Part shown: positions 1-15,000 of the stretch, piece by piece
Layout of the letters: each line of letters opens with the position of its first letter
Position numbering within the stretch: the stretch's first letter is position 1
Assembly: GCF_036588685.1 (NCBI RefSeq)
Contig: NC_086375.1
Location: 6,751,916-6,815,915, forward strand
Length of the DNA stretch: 64,000 bases
Source of the DNA: Mytilus trossulus
Taxonomy: Eukaryota; Mollusca; Bivalvia; Mytilida; Mytilidae
Reading direction: 5' to 3'
Program-made: the position numbers and the translations under genes
The notes under the pieces: model-generated
Seen by the model: only the letters and a program-made list of their open reading frames with translations
What the model was told of the DNA's origin: nothing
Database searches by the model: none

Positions 1-34
1 AAATGATAGATATACATTGTTTTGTTTCTTTCAG

Positions 35-3000
35 TTGTGGTCAGGGGTCTTGAAGAAAAGTTATTTATAGCCACAAAAGAAAGAGAAAATGTTGAAGATG
101 AACTTGAAATATCACAGAAAAGGGTAAGATTTTCATCATTTAACACTTTTAAAAAAACTTTATTTTGATATTTTTACTTTTTTCTGACGTAGTCGGTATA
201 GTTTCGGTTTGTGCCCTTTGAACATAAGGATGCTTAACTATGGCAACAGAATACGCATGCTCGAAAATCCTTTCTATGATTGGACAAAATGCTGTCATGG
301 TGGGTGATTTGGTTGTGTTTGAAAAAACGTCTCGTTAATTATATCGGGATGGAAAGCAAGTGAAAAACTATAAATATTTGAACTAGATCTTACAAAGATT
401 TATATTTTTATTAAAATAATTGTTTCTCCAATAGGTCTTTGCATCCATGACAGCTGTTTATTCGGGACAATTATATAATTTTAATGTAAACTTTGTTGCA
501 TCATTGTTCCTCTGAACATATACTCAAATTTAAATACATCGGATATCTTTTTTAAAGATAGTTCTTGTTTTATCTTTGACCGTCAATGTATTAGTCAACC
601 ATTACTACTTATGGTTATTTCAATGTCATATAATTGTCATATCAATGTATTGTGTAGATTTTGATCAACTTACCGGTACCTTGTCAAAATAAGGACAGTG
701 AAGTTTAAAAAAGAGGAGATTATATATAGAGGCAATAATTGTAAACTTAAGTTGAAGAAAGATGGACAATACCTACAGAAACATATTTGTGCATCATTTT
801 TGTCAAGCCTTCCACTGTAGTCAAAAAAACAAGACTAAGTGATCCTACATTCCGTCGTCGCAGCGTCCACAAATATTCACTCTGTGGTTAAAATTTTGAA
901 ATTTTAATAACTTTCTTAAACTATACTGGATTTATACCAAACTTTCAAATCAGTCTTTGTATAAAATTAAAAAAAAAAAATGAAAATTGTGTGATAAATG
1001 CAACCACTCCACAATTAATGCATTTGAGTGCCACCCATCCCCCAACTATAGTAAATTTTAAAGCAACTAAATACAATTTATATTTCATAGGTCAAAGAGT
1101 TAGAAGAGGAAACAAAATTACTGGCATTATCATCTGGTGATGTAGCAACAGAAATTAACAAGTTCAAGGTTAGTAAAAGGATTACAGCAGAATGCATGGA
1201 GTGTGTAGGTAAAGGTAATCTCTTTTGTTAGCTTGCTTGTTAGCTGAACTGTGAAGTCATTGTTAGGTTAGGTAAACTACCACCCTTTAAGAGAAAACTA
1301 GTCCAAGAGATAACCAATCTATCTGTCTGCAGGACTAGTATAAAATCAAGCTAACCAAAGATATAACCTTTACCTACACACACAATGCAATCAGCTGTAA
1401 AACTGTAGAAGCACTGGTAAAATGTGTAGAATTTGTAAAACAATAGAAAGAAAAAATATCAGATTTTAAAGTAACAGCTTAAGACAACAAGTTTGATATA
1501 CTGACTCCAGATGTTTATTTCTTTCAAATTTTGTTTTTATTTGTAATCCCTTTTTTACAACGTAAGATTACAATTTATTCTACTATTTCATTGATTTTTT
1601 TAATGTCAAAAGGTAAGTATTGTTTAGAAACTAGCATTGTCATGGTTCACTTAATAATTTGTTTTATTACATTGATAAAGTCTTGTATTTTCACACCTCA
1701 ATTGAAATTCACATTTATCAAAGCATGCATTCATTTCTCAATATACTATCAAGTCGTCATATTAGTAGTATCTTCTCTGTCCTTTGCTGTCAACCTCTGA
1801 AACTGATATGTAGGTTATGATTCTTTGTCAGCATCTCCTATGCTTACAGGCCCGTAGCCAAGAATTTCCAAAGGGGGGTTCGTTTGACTCACAAACTCGA
1901 CTTTAACAGTCACAATTCGAACAGAACATCGACTTTAACAGTGCTTATTTGTTTTCAAGGGGGAGTTGTTCGAACCCCCCCTGGCTACGGGTATGGCTTA
2001 TTGTTTATACTTTGATGCAAGTGCAAGTCTTGTAATGAAAGTAATCAGATTTACAAAAAAAATAAATGGAAATAAAAAAATCTTTCATTACTTCTTCATC
2101 ACTAATGGTTATGTTTTATGTTCAATGTATTTTCTCATAATATTATTGATTCCCAGACAATAGAAAATAAAATATAGAAAGTAATAAGGTATGCTAAGAT
2201 TGAGAATGAAAATGGGGAATGTGTCAAAGAGACAACAACCTGACCATAGAAATGACAACAGCAGAAGGCCACCAATGGGTCTGCAATGCAGCGAGAAATT
2301 CCTGCATTGAAGACCCATTGGTGGCTGTATTTTTTAGGAAACATTAATTTTTGATGGTTTTTTTATTTGGATAATCAATGAAGTGTTAATAATTACTTGA
2401 ATCTGTTTTATATTTTTACAGACCTTGATAAAAGAGTATGAGAGTTCTGTGTCATCCCAACAAAATGAGATAGATAAATTAACTACAGAATTGTCACAGA
2501 AAAAGAAAGAGACACAGACCAAGTCAAATAAAGTAAGTAACATATAGATATAAAATGCACTTTCAATATACCAATGAAAATTAGTAGTATATTTTTATAG
2601 GTTTCCTGCACATAAATACTGCAAGGTATCAGTTTTGGGCCACATTGGAAAACTTTTTGGTGATATTAGTGAATGGAAAATCTATTTAGATAAAAAGTTA
2701 TAGGTAAAATCGTAAATTTTGATTTCTTTTGAGGCATACAAACAAAACTGTTTCCTTTGATACATATACAAATTCATACTTTTTGACTTAACAGTATTTT
2801 ACCACAAATCTAAATATAAAAGGGGATTAAATGATTCTTATCTTAACTACTGTTGAAAAATTTTAGTTTATATCATTACAAAGCTTTTATGTTTAAATGT
2901 TTTTTTTTATAATGTAGAAAAGTTAGTATATTTTATTTATATACATTTTTTTTTAATATTTTATTTATATAAATACATTTTTTTTTAAAGTTTGATGAAA

Positions 3001-6000
3001 CACAGAAACAGTTAAAGAAGAAAGAACAAGCAGTTGAATCAATTTCAGAGAAACTGAAAAATGTAAGTAAACAAAATGTTATCAGTCTCATTTTAGAATA
3101 AAAGGATTGTATGATCCCTTCCCTACCTATATACCAATCAATAGAATGTTATGCTATTGGATATAGTTTGATATTCTCTTATAGAAGAAATATTTGTTAT
3201 CAGATTTATTTTGAATAAGAGATGTGAGACCGCAATTTAATACCAAATGTTGTTTAGTGTTCAACTAAAAATTTAAAAATAAACTGTTGTTTCCATGCAA
3301 ATTCTTATGAACCCGTCAACCAATATTCTTAAAATTTAGATATGGTATTACTGGTGACATAATGATCAAGGTTGATATTGAGTTTTCCGTTTTTGTCGTT
3401 CAGGAATTACAGTCCATTTCAAAATACAGAAATTGTTGGATAAGTTTGACAGCCCAATCTTTGATATTTGCTAAGCTTATCCAGTTGAATTGTCACAAGG
3501 AAACTATTATAGGATTTAAAACAAGTCACCTGTTTTCATCCTTTCATTCTTTTGATCTACATGTTAATGAATGAGTTAACTAAATAAACATTTTTATACT
3601 AAATCCTTTGATGCACAATGACATTTATACATGTAACTATTTTTTCAGGCTAATAAAGAACTAGATAGTGTAAAGTCTGAACTGAAGTCAGAGAAAAACC
3701 AGAACAGTTCTCTGACTAAACAAATAGAACGGCTAGAAGTTAGTAAACAACAGGTATGTTATTGTATTAGCGGAAATTAACAGATATCTTCTTTATTGAA
3801 GACTTCATTAATGTTCCTAATTATATCCCACATAACAACACTTCATAGAGTATAATGTTGTTGACATGTCTGTCCCTCTGTTGGGCAGTCCATCATTCCT
3901 GTTCTTGTCATCGCAAATCCTTTGAATCAACAGAATTTCCTGAATATTGTAGATAATAAGGACATAAATCCAATAGAAATTATTTTAAGTTGACATTAAG
4001 AGGAGTTATGAGTCCTTTAACTTAGGAATCTAGTGAGCTTTTTGCCCAATGTTGAGGTGTGAGATATGTGAGTGTGCTTGCAAAGGTTCTTAAATTTTGC
4101 TTTGGAAAGCACATAAACATGAAATTTTCAGCAAAGTTAGACAGAAAATTTGTTGCTTTGTTTCTTTCTTTGTTAAAACCGCCAATCATGAAATGCTAGA
4201 GATTTGTAGATTTTAAATGTTGGTCTTTTCTTTTTTTCCAGTTATTGAAAGAAGCAGAAGATTGGAATGAAAAGTAAGTTATTATGGTATAAATGTCAGG
4301 GGAATAGAATATGGTATAAATGTCAGGGGAATAGAATATGGTATAAATGTCAGGGGAATAGAATATGGTATAAATGTCAGGGGAATAGAATATGGTATAA
4401 ATGTCAGGGGAATATATATTTCAACATGGGATCAATAAAATTTATGGGTTAATACAAGGAGGGTTTTTATTAAAAAAAATAAATAAAAGCAAACATTTTA
4501 ATTATAAGTCTTAAGTGGTATTTAGAATGTGTTTTAGTTTCCTGTTGTATGCATATTTACTTTTTAATATGCTAAAAAAATATATGAAAATGTTTAATAT
4601 GTGCACGGGGGGTCTCTTCCTATATAAAGGTATATACATATGTGCCGCTGGAATGGGTCCCTTTTTTTATCCGTCAAATATATCAATGGGGTGCAATTTT
4701 ACCGAGGAAATATATCAATAGGTAGTAATTGATTGATTGTGATATATCATGGGTACTATTTGAGCTGATAAATATATGAATGGCCCGTTATGATTTCGCT
4801 GTGAAATATATGTATAGATAGGGATTTCACAATTATTCAATATATGAATGGGGGTGTTTTTAAAATCCCAGCTGCACACCTGTACCCAAAATCCCATGTT
4901 GAGACCCCCCCCCCTGTGAATATATGAGACAGTCACCCAACCACTTAAAATAAGATTAAAATATGTGATGGTCAATAATACATTTGTATGATGTGATGGT
5001 CAATAATACATTTGTATGATGTGATGGTCAATAATACATTTGTATGATGTGATGGTCAATAATACATTTGTATGATGTGATGGTCAATAATACATTTGTA
5101 TGATGTGATGGTCAATAATACATTTGTATGATGTGATGGTCAATAATACATTTGTATGATGTGATGGTCAATAATACATTTGTATGATTTATCAGTTGAT
5201 TTGTATGATTTATCAGTTGAATTTCACTGGCACTAGGATTTTTTGTTCCAAAAAAACTTTAATTTAAAACTGATAACATTTTAAGTAGTATTTAAACAAG
5301 CACAGAGGATTTGAATATGGTTATTTTTCAGACATCAAGATTTAACAGAGAGATATGAGACATTACAGAAAGGTCAAACACAAGTTCAGGAAGATTTGGC
5401 TTTTAAAGAAAATGAATTAGAGGTATGATATCAATTTCTAGAAAAATAAGAATATAAAAGTAATGAGGAAAGGGTATGATTGCCAATGAGACAACTCTCC
5501 ACCAGGGGACAAATGACAAAAAAGTTTACAAATATAGGTCACCATACAGCCTTCAACAATGAACTTAATCCATATCTGCATAGTAAGTTATAAAAGGCTG
5601 AAAGAAAAAACGTATAACAATTCAAACAAGATTTCTGTACAAAACAATGAAGGAAAAGAAATCTGATGCACAGCAATGAACGACAACCACTGAGTTACAT
5701 GCTCCTGGACAGGCAAAAACAGAATGTTGCCGGGTTATAATTGTTTGTTTGAATAGTTAAGTTAAAAATACAAATGTAGGACAGTTTCTAGGTTATTTTA
5801 AAAATGTTAAAGAAATATGTTTTTAATGGAAAACTCTAAAAAGTTTGATAATTCATTGCCTTATTGTACACATAATTATACAGTGAAACTTCTTTAAACC
5901 GGTCCCTCTTAATACCGGTTCTCCCTTCATACCGGCCAAAACCGCAAGTCCCGGCCGGCGTGTATGTAAATAAACGGTCAGGTAACCTTATAAAACCGGC

Positions 6001-9000
6001 CACCCCTTTAAACCGGATACCGGCCGTTATTTGTGTATTTGTGTAATCAAAATCAATAAAATATCACCTCATAAAACCGGCCTTCTCATTTGTAATCATT
6101 AGTCCATATATAATACTGTTATATAAACAAACAAGTTAATCCGGTCAATTAGACACCTGCATGGACACTGAGTAGTGTTCACCTGTCAATGTCAAATCAA
6201 TACCCGAATAAATTATCGGTTGAGAGATTTTGATCTTCACCCACGCTAATCAATGATGAAAGTTAATTATCATTAAATGTTTTAGCTTGGCTACTTTATT
6301 TCATCATTTAAAAAAAATTATAAAATTTTTAAAATAACTCACTTTGACTTTTGCAATTAAATCGTAATTCGTTATTGTCGGAATATTATTTTGAAATGTC
6401 TTTAACCTTTTGAGTTTATTTAAAGGGTGTGTTATTAGTATGAGGTGTGATGATTTAATGTGTATGTATTGATTATGAAATATTACAAGAACATCGTATG
6501 GTATGGTACCGATGAGTGGAGCTGTAGATTTTCAATAATATGAGATATCGATATTAAAATTGTTTTGTTATATAGTTGCATTTTATTTGTTATTCCTGCA
6601 TAATAAAAAATAATAAAGATACAAATGATGTTTTAATATTTATTTCATAATCAATTTAGAATACAAAGCTAAATTTACACAACAAAACAAACTTTATGAT
6701 TGAGGTACAATACATGGTAAAAAAAACAAATGCACACATATTGAAGGGAAGTAACTCTTATATTGAAGGGAAGTAACTCTTGTTAATTTCAAATTCATTA
6801 AACCGGCCACCCCTGAAAACCGGCCGAATCCCGTGGTCCGACGGGCGGCCGGTTTTGAGAAGTTTCACTGTACTTATTTGAAAAGATTTTTTTTAGAAAT
6901 TTCTGTTTGTATTTGTTGGAGGTTTTCAGAAATTGTTTCTTATATTAAACTGAGACAATTTTATGAACATTCTTATTATGGTTTCAGGTTTTACGTGATT
7001 GTTTCTTGCAAATGAAAGCTTTTGAGAATGAAGATTCTGAAGACCAAGATGAAACAGATAGTACAAGTATACAAGATAAATTAAAGTCCATGATGGATGT
7101 ATCGGGTGTAAGTGTTGATGAAGATTCTGTGTATTTGAAATTTGTTTTGAAAGAAATTTAAATGCTTCAGTTCAATTTGACCTTGTTTTGATTTTCTAGA
7201 AAAAATATGTCAACAAGCATTTTATTATGAACAGAATATATCAAATATTGTCCTTATCTAACATATAGCGTATGCCTACATGACAGTTATCTGCACACAG
7301 TTTCTAATAGATATAGAATAATAGGTAGTTGAGTTTTTGATACTGACTATATCATGTGGAATATCTAGACGAGCCCGTTAGGGGGAGTTAAGATATTCAA
7401 CATGATATAGTCAGTATCAAAAACGCAATGTTATGACATCACGCAATGTATTGCCTAATATTTTCAGTGATACAGCCAGTACGTTGATACTGGAAAATAT
7501 TAGGCAGTAAGATCAAAGGGAAAATATACGAAATACCAATAATTTCAGTTATAGATCTAAAAGGATATGCAAGTTCATAATAATTGAATATAATAGTTGA
7601 TAAATTTGTAAACAGGAAGTGGTTAAGCCAATCACATGAAAATAATCAACAGTGTAATAGATATAGGAAGATTTGGTGTGAATGCCAATGAGGCAACTCT
7701 CCATCCAAATAACAATTTCTAAAAGTAAACCATTATAGGTCAATGTACGGCCTTTAACACAGAGATTTGGCTCACACCAACAAAAGCTGCAAAGGGCCCC
7801 AAAATTACTAGTGTAAAACCATTCAAACAGGAAAACCAACGGTCTATTGTGTCTTATTTTATGATGGTAATGATATTTTGTTTATTATGATTTTAGGTTA
7901 ATGCTAGGTTAAAAACAGTAGAAGATGAAAGAAATATAGTACAGAACAGAATTGATATAGAAGTTCAGAGTAGAATAGACATGGAAGGTAATATACAACT
8001 GTTACAATGCACAGCTTTTACCCCACTAGAACCAAAGTTATGAAAAACTTAAGAAAGATCTGATAGCTTGTATTTTTTAGCTAAGAAGATAATGAAAAAC
8101 ATTAAGATATAGGGTATCCATCCTTGACATAAAATAAATATGCACTGCAAAAAATACACTAAAAGCACAAAGTCACAGTGAGGCCTTCAACACTGAGCAA
8201 AAAAACTTTCACCTAAATGCATTTATATGTTTTTCTAAATTTTCAATCGTTCAGAAAAACCAAAATTTATAATTATTTGGAAAACAATTTGTCTTATTCT
8301 GAAAGATAGATTCATGAATGCATTAAAAGAATTTGTGATTTGGCAAGGGGAGATAACTTTGGCACAAAATGATAAAAATTAATAGGTGTCATTGACAGTT
8401 AAGAAGCAATCCATTTCTATAAATGATCACAGAATTATTGTGTCATTCATTGAAAACATATGTATGCTTTTATTTTTATATATGTTGTTTTTTCAGCGTG
8501 CTTTCATTGAAATACACCTATCTCTAATTTTCTATGTTTATTCATATCCTATAACTCCATTAATGAATGTTAATGTTTATTTATTGCAGAACAAATAGCA
8601 GAATTAGAAAGAAAAATGGAAGGTTTAAAAACAGATAAAATGAAAGCTGAGAGACAAAGTAATGAAGCTACAACCAAATTAAATGTTCTTACCAATTATT
8701 TCAAAGAAAAAGAAGCTCAATTACAAAGGTAATTTATCTATTTGACTTTCTTTTCCTATAATAGACAATTTGTATGCCCCTGGCATGTTCTAGTAGACTT
8801 TTTGCAGAATTGCTTAAAGAAAATTCCTAAATTTGTTTTTAACTCATTAAAGTGCCATTTGTTGCAAATTCATAGAAGTTTAAGGATAGTATTTCACTCA
8901 TGGTCTTAGCAGCATCATTCTGCCATTTCAATGCAATTTGAAAAAATAGTTTCTTAGTTACAGAAATTATATAGTAGTAATAGTCCTGTTCATTGTAAAT

Positions 9001-12000
9001 GCATTAGATTTCTCATCCACACACATACTGTATACTTGTAGTTTGAATATATGCATTTGAAGAACCATGAACTTAATCAGAATTTTGAACAGTTTTTAAA
9101 CTAGATTTGTAACTGTAGCAGATTTTTTGTTGTATACATAAAGGGATGAATTTTAATGATTTTTTCCCCCCCAGAGAATTAGGTGAACAAGAAGCTTTAA
9201 AGAAACAAAACAAAAATAGATTAGAAAATGCAGATGAAACGGCCAAAATGGTAACAGAAGAATTAGAAAGTTACAAGTAAGTCACCATTGTAGAAAAATA
9301 TTATGTAGGACCTCCAAATATTGAGTAATTAACACTATGAAGATTGAAGATGATAGACTTGAAAAATAAAATTGATTAAATTTTGAAATAGTTATCAACT
9401 TTTATAAAAGTTTTGAAATGAATCAACACAAGAAAGATACTGATCCAAAAAAATTAAAATGTAGCAATTTTAAAATATGTGTTTAAAAACTAATTTAAAT
9501 GTATCTACTTACTCAAAACATCTATTTACAGATCACAAACAGATGACCTGAAAAAAGAAATTTTATCTGCAGAAAGGGATTTCAGATCTCAGGTAATGTA
9601 AACACACTGTATAGATAAAAAGTTTTTCCTATTATTTCAATATTTCAGGTATTTTGATATATATTTTCCAAAACATTTATATTTTTCTTGTTTCTTTCTA
9701 TCTACGTATTACCTTCACTCATATTTGTACAAAGAATTAATTTGTAGTCCTTTCACTGTACAATAATGTAGTGATTATTTCTATTTTCTTTTTTCAGAGA
9801 ATAATACACTAGAGAAAATTATCTACATGTAAAAATAAAATCGATTTGGTATGTTGTGATTCATGATTTTTGTGTATTTTACAGATAGCAGCTAACGAAA
9901 AGAAAGCCCACGATAACTGGGTAAGTTATAATTATCTTGCTACACTCCTCCCTTCCTATACCCCCAAAAAACATATTATAGACCCTTTTTGTGATCAAAC
10001 TTATTTTACTGAAACATAGACAACATGTGATGTTTGTGATATTCGAAATTCTGTTAAAAAAAATATAGGTTCTTTGATCCAATTGTTTCAGAGGTTATCT
10101 GGTTTATAGTGATTACCAAATTTGTGCATGCTCTTTTAACCTGATATAATTAAAATTAATTAAAATTGAATAATTATAATACAAGTTGTCATCTTATCAT
10201 TTTAGTTGCAATAAAGTAGTTAAATATGAAATTAATAATTGTTATTTTGAATTGTTTTATTAGTTATCAGCGAGGGCAGCCGAGAGAGAATTAAAAGAAT
10301 CAAGACATGAATGTTCAGTATTAAGACAAAAGTAAGTTGTCTGTCTCTGTATTTCCTTTTGAAATACAGAGCAGAATATTAGCATTACATTAGTTTGGGT
10401 TGTTACTTAAAATTCAAATCTTTTTTAAAGAGGGTGTCCATGGAAAAACCAGGCAGTGGATGGCACATGACATATTTTGTTTTCAAAATGTGTTCATCTA
10501 TTTCATATCACAAGTTCATTCTTTCTCAAAGTTAAACTTTGTTTTTTTATTAACTGCAACAAATAAAGAGAAAAAAAATACATGAAAAGCACTGAAAATT
10601 AATTGAAAAGTGGAAATAACTCTTCATTTTGTACAAAATTTTGTTACATTGTTAGTGAACTTTAAAATCATTTTCTGAGCCATCCACTATTGATTCAAAA
10701 ATATCTTTGACATATTCTTCCTATGTATGATATAAACATTGCATTGGAACCAAAAATTCAGTGGGAAAAAAGGAACAAAAATATGTTGTGCCACCCATAT
10801 CATAGGATTTGCCTGATATTTACTTGGACAGCCTCTTTAAAAGTAAACCACTGGTGTCAGTCACATGTTTTCAATGCCTAGCAAATACTATGGATTATTA
10901 TTTGTTGTATATCAATTTTAGTTGATTTCATGTGTAAAGGTGAACAACAGAATTTTCAATGAATTACACATTTACTAAAGGTTCGTATGCAGATTTTTGA
11001 AAAAAAAACACCACAAAATCAGGCATCTATGAGAGTACATGTAATTGTTAATTTTTTTTTTTTTTTTTGAAAGAAATAAAGATTTGTAAAGAAACTTTAA
11101 TTCATGATATTCAAAATATGTAATTTCATCAAAATTTTATTTTAGTGTTTCTTATCAAAGAATTGTCTTTTGTTAATTTATCTCAATTTATTTACATTAA
11201 ATAGATTAACAGATTTAGAGAGAAGATTAATGCAGGGCCCTAGTGGTTTGATACGACCGTTACCAACACGAGGCATGCCTCCTCCAGGTAAATTATATAT
11301 AATTACAGTACACACCAGTTAGGTTGTATAGGTCTCACCATATGATTCGGTCAAACTAGAGCTATACTTATAAATGCCAATACTTTTATGTGATATGTTC
11401 AACATGGAATTTTGTTATGTTGTCTCGTGAAAATCTAAACCACATCTCATCTTTTAAGTGTGGCAATTATTATTTTCTAATAGATTAAGCTTTAGAAAGG
11501 TAAACCTAACCCATAAATCTTAAATGTAAAAAGTATAAAATTATTATTCTAAATGTTATATTATCACTGGATCTTTTGACAGGTATGATAAATGGACCAT
11601 TACATCCATCAGACAGACCAGGATCACGGAGTGGGCCGTTCCCACCACCTCCAGGAATGAGGTAAGTCAATGCCATTCCCCCCACCTCCAGGAATGAGGT
11701 AAGTCAATGCCATTCCCTCCACCTCCTGGAATGAGGTAAGTCAATGCCATTCCCTCCACCTCCAGGAATGAGGTAAGTCAATGTTATTCCCTCCACCTCC
11801 AGGAATGAGGTAAGTCAATGCCATTCCCTCCACCTCCTGGAATGAGGTAAGTCAATGCCGTTCCCCCCACCTCCTGGAATGAGGTAAGTCAATGCCATTC
11901 CCCCCACCTCCAGGAATGAGGTAAGTCAATGCCATTCCCTCCACCTCCAGGAATGAGGTAAGTCAATGCCATTCCCTCCACCTCCAGGAATGAGGTAAGT

Positions 12001-15000
12001 CAATGTTATTCCCTCCACCTCCAGGAATGAGGTAAGTCAATGCCATTCCCTCCACCTCCTGGAATGAGGTAAGTCAATGCCATTCCCCCCACCTCCAGGA
12101 ATGAGGTAAGTCAATGCCATTCCCTCCACCTCCTGGAATGAGGTAAGTCAATGCCATTCCCACCACCTCCAGGAATGAGGTAAGTCAATGCCATTCCCTC
12201 CACCTCCAGGAATGAGGTAAGTCAATGCCATTCCCACCACCTCCTGGAATGAGGTAAGTCAATGCCATTCCCACCACCTCCTGGAATGAGGTAAGTCAAT
12301 GCCATTCCCACCACCTCCTGGAATGAGGTAAGTCAATGCCATTCCCACCACCTCCTGGAATGAGGTAAGTCAATGCCATTCCCACCACCTCCTGGAATGA
12401 GGTAAGTCAATGCCATTCCCACCACCTCCAGGAATGAGGTAAGTCAATGTTACTTTGGGGTAATCCATCAGACAGACCAGGATCACGGAGTGGGCAATTC
12501 CCACCACCTCCAGGAATGAGGTAAGTCAATGTTACTTTGGGGTAATCCATTAGACAGACCAGGATCACGGAGTGGGCCATTCCCACCACCTCCAGGAATG
12601 AGGTAAGTCAATGTTACTTTGGGGTAATCCATCAGACAGACCAGGATCACGGAGTGGGCCATTCCCACCACCTCCAGGAATGAGGTAAGTCAATGTTACT
12701 TTGGGGTAATCCATCAGACAGACCAGGATCACGGAGTGGGCCATTCCCTCCACCTCCAGGAATGAGGTAAGTCAATGTCATTCCCATCACCTCCAGGAAT
12801 GAGGTAAGTCAATGTCATTCACACCACCTCCAGGAATGAGGTAAGTCAATGTCATTCCCACCACCTCCAGGAATGAGGTTAGTTTGGGGTAAAGTTTGCA
12901 TGAAATGCAATCAAAACTCTATGGTACTGACTTGATCTCTAAATTTTCCAAGTTGATCACCTTATAGTGCATTATTACTAACATTCTATGCATCCAGAAA
13001 TTTATCAATGAAATATTTACTCAGATATTCAAGTTACAAAATGACAGTATACTTGTCAAGAAAAAACATGAAGGTTGCAGGAATCTAATATCAGTTCTAA
13101 GAATATCAATGATGTCATAGTCACAGTCATCTTTTTAAATTGGAGTTAACTTCTTTTGTCCAGATTTGTAGTTGAATCAATCACAACCATTGTCCAATAC
13201 TTTATACATTGCAATATTTAGTTTTACTTCAACTGATAAATTTAATACAGCAATTTTTACCCATCACTTTGATATTACATGGAACTAAAGGTTGTTCCAA
13301 AATACACATGGGACCCAGGGAAGACACTTCCAAACTTAAATTATGGATGGGTATCATCTATATTTTTGCATAGATGAAATGTAGGCAAAATTTTAATTTG
13401 ACTCATTAAAGTGCCTTCCCTAAGTACAATGTATGTATCAATGGAACTGATCGAACTAAAGAATTTAAAAATATATATTTAAATGTACGGGTATGTAAAG
13501 TTTTATGGATAAATGGGATAACAAATTGTATAAGACAGCTGCATGTCACATTTAGAGATTATAATTAATGTTATTAGCTCACCTGGCCCGAAGGGCCAAG
13601 TGAGCTTTTCCCATCACTTGGCGTCCGGCGTCATCGTCCATCGTCGTTAGCTTTTACAAAAATCTTCTCCTCTGAAACTACTGGGCCACATAAAACCAAA
13701 CTTGGCCACAATCATCATTGGGGTATCTAGTTTAAAAAATGTGTGGCGTGACCACGTCAACCAACCAAGATGGCCGCCACGGCTAAAAATAGAACATAGG
13801 GGTAAAATGCAGTTTATGGCTTATAACTCAAAAACCAAAGCATTTAGAGCAAATCTGACATAGGTAAAATTGTTTATCATGTCAAGATCTATCTGCTCTG
13901 AAATTTTCAGACTAATCGGACAACCCGTTGTTGGGTTGCTGCCCCTGTATTTGTAATTTTAAGGAAATTTTGCTGTTTTTGGTTATTATCTTGAATATTA
14001 TTATAGATAGAGATAAACTGTACACAGCAATAATGTTCAGCAAAGTATGATTTACAAATAAGTCAACATGACCGAAATGGTCAGTTGACCCCTTTAGGAG
14101 TTATTGCCCTTTATAGTCAATTTTCAATCATTTTTCGTAAATCTTAGTTATCTTTTACAAAAATCTTATCCTCTGAAACTACTGGGCCAAATTAATCCAA
14201 ACTTGACCACAATCATCTTTAGGGTATTTAGTTTAAAAAATGTGTGGCGTGACCCGGTCAACCAACCAAGATGGCCGCCATGGCTAAAAATAGAACATTG
14301 AGGTAAAATGCAGTTTTTGGCTTATAACCCAAAAACCAAAGCATTTAGAGCTAATCTGACAGGGTTAAATTGTTTTTCAGGTCATAATTGATCTGTTATG
14401 AAATTTTCAGACGAATAGAACAACCCTTTGTTGGGTTGCTGCCGCTGAATTGGTAATTTTAAGGAAATTTTGCTGTTTTTGGTTATTATCTTGAATATTA
14501 TTATAGATAGAGATTAACTGTAAACAGCAATAATGTTCAGCAAAAAAAAATAACAAATAAGTTAACATGACTGAAATGGTCAATTGACCCCCTAAGGAGT
14601 TATTGTCCTTTATAGTCAATTTTTAACAATTTTCATAAAATTTGTAAATTTTTATTAACATTTTTCACTTAAACTACTGGGCCAAGTTCGTTATAGATAG
14701 AGATAATTGTAAGCAGCAAGACTGTTTAGTAAAGTAAGATTTACAAACACATCACCATCACCAAAACACAATTTTGTCATGAATCTATCTTCTTCCTTTG
14801 TTTAATATTCACATAGACCAAGGTGAGCGACACAGGCTCTTTATATAGAGCCTCTAGTTTATTGTAGGGATGATGACATGAGAGGATCTCCTGGTCCAGT
14901 ACGATTACCTCCCACTGACCTGTAACATTTAGAGATTACAATTAATATTATTTATTGTAGGGATGATGACATGAGAGGATCTCCAGGTCCAGTATGATTA

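Noticed and set aside
4267..4452. Small frame with repeated WYKCQGNRI peptide
   Set aside because: It starts at the donor of exon 6 and is just the 27-bp intronic minisatellite, whose length is a multiple of three.
12407..12753. Three overlapping minus-strand frames with repeated GMAHSVILVCLMDYPK
   Set aside because: They are antisense translations of the 82-bp block of the exon-16 array.
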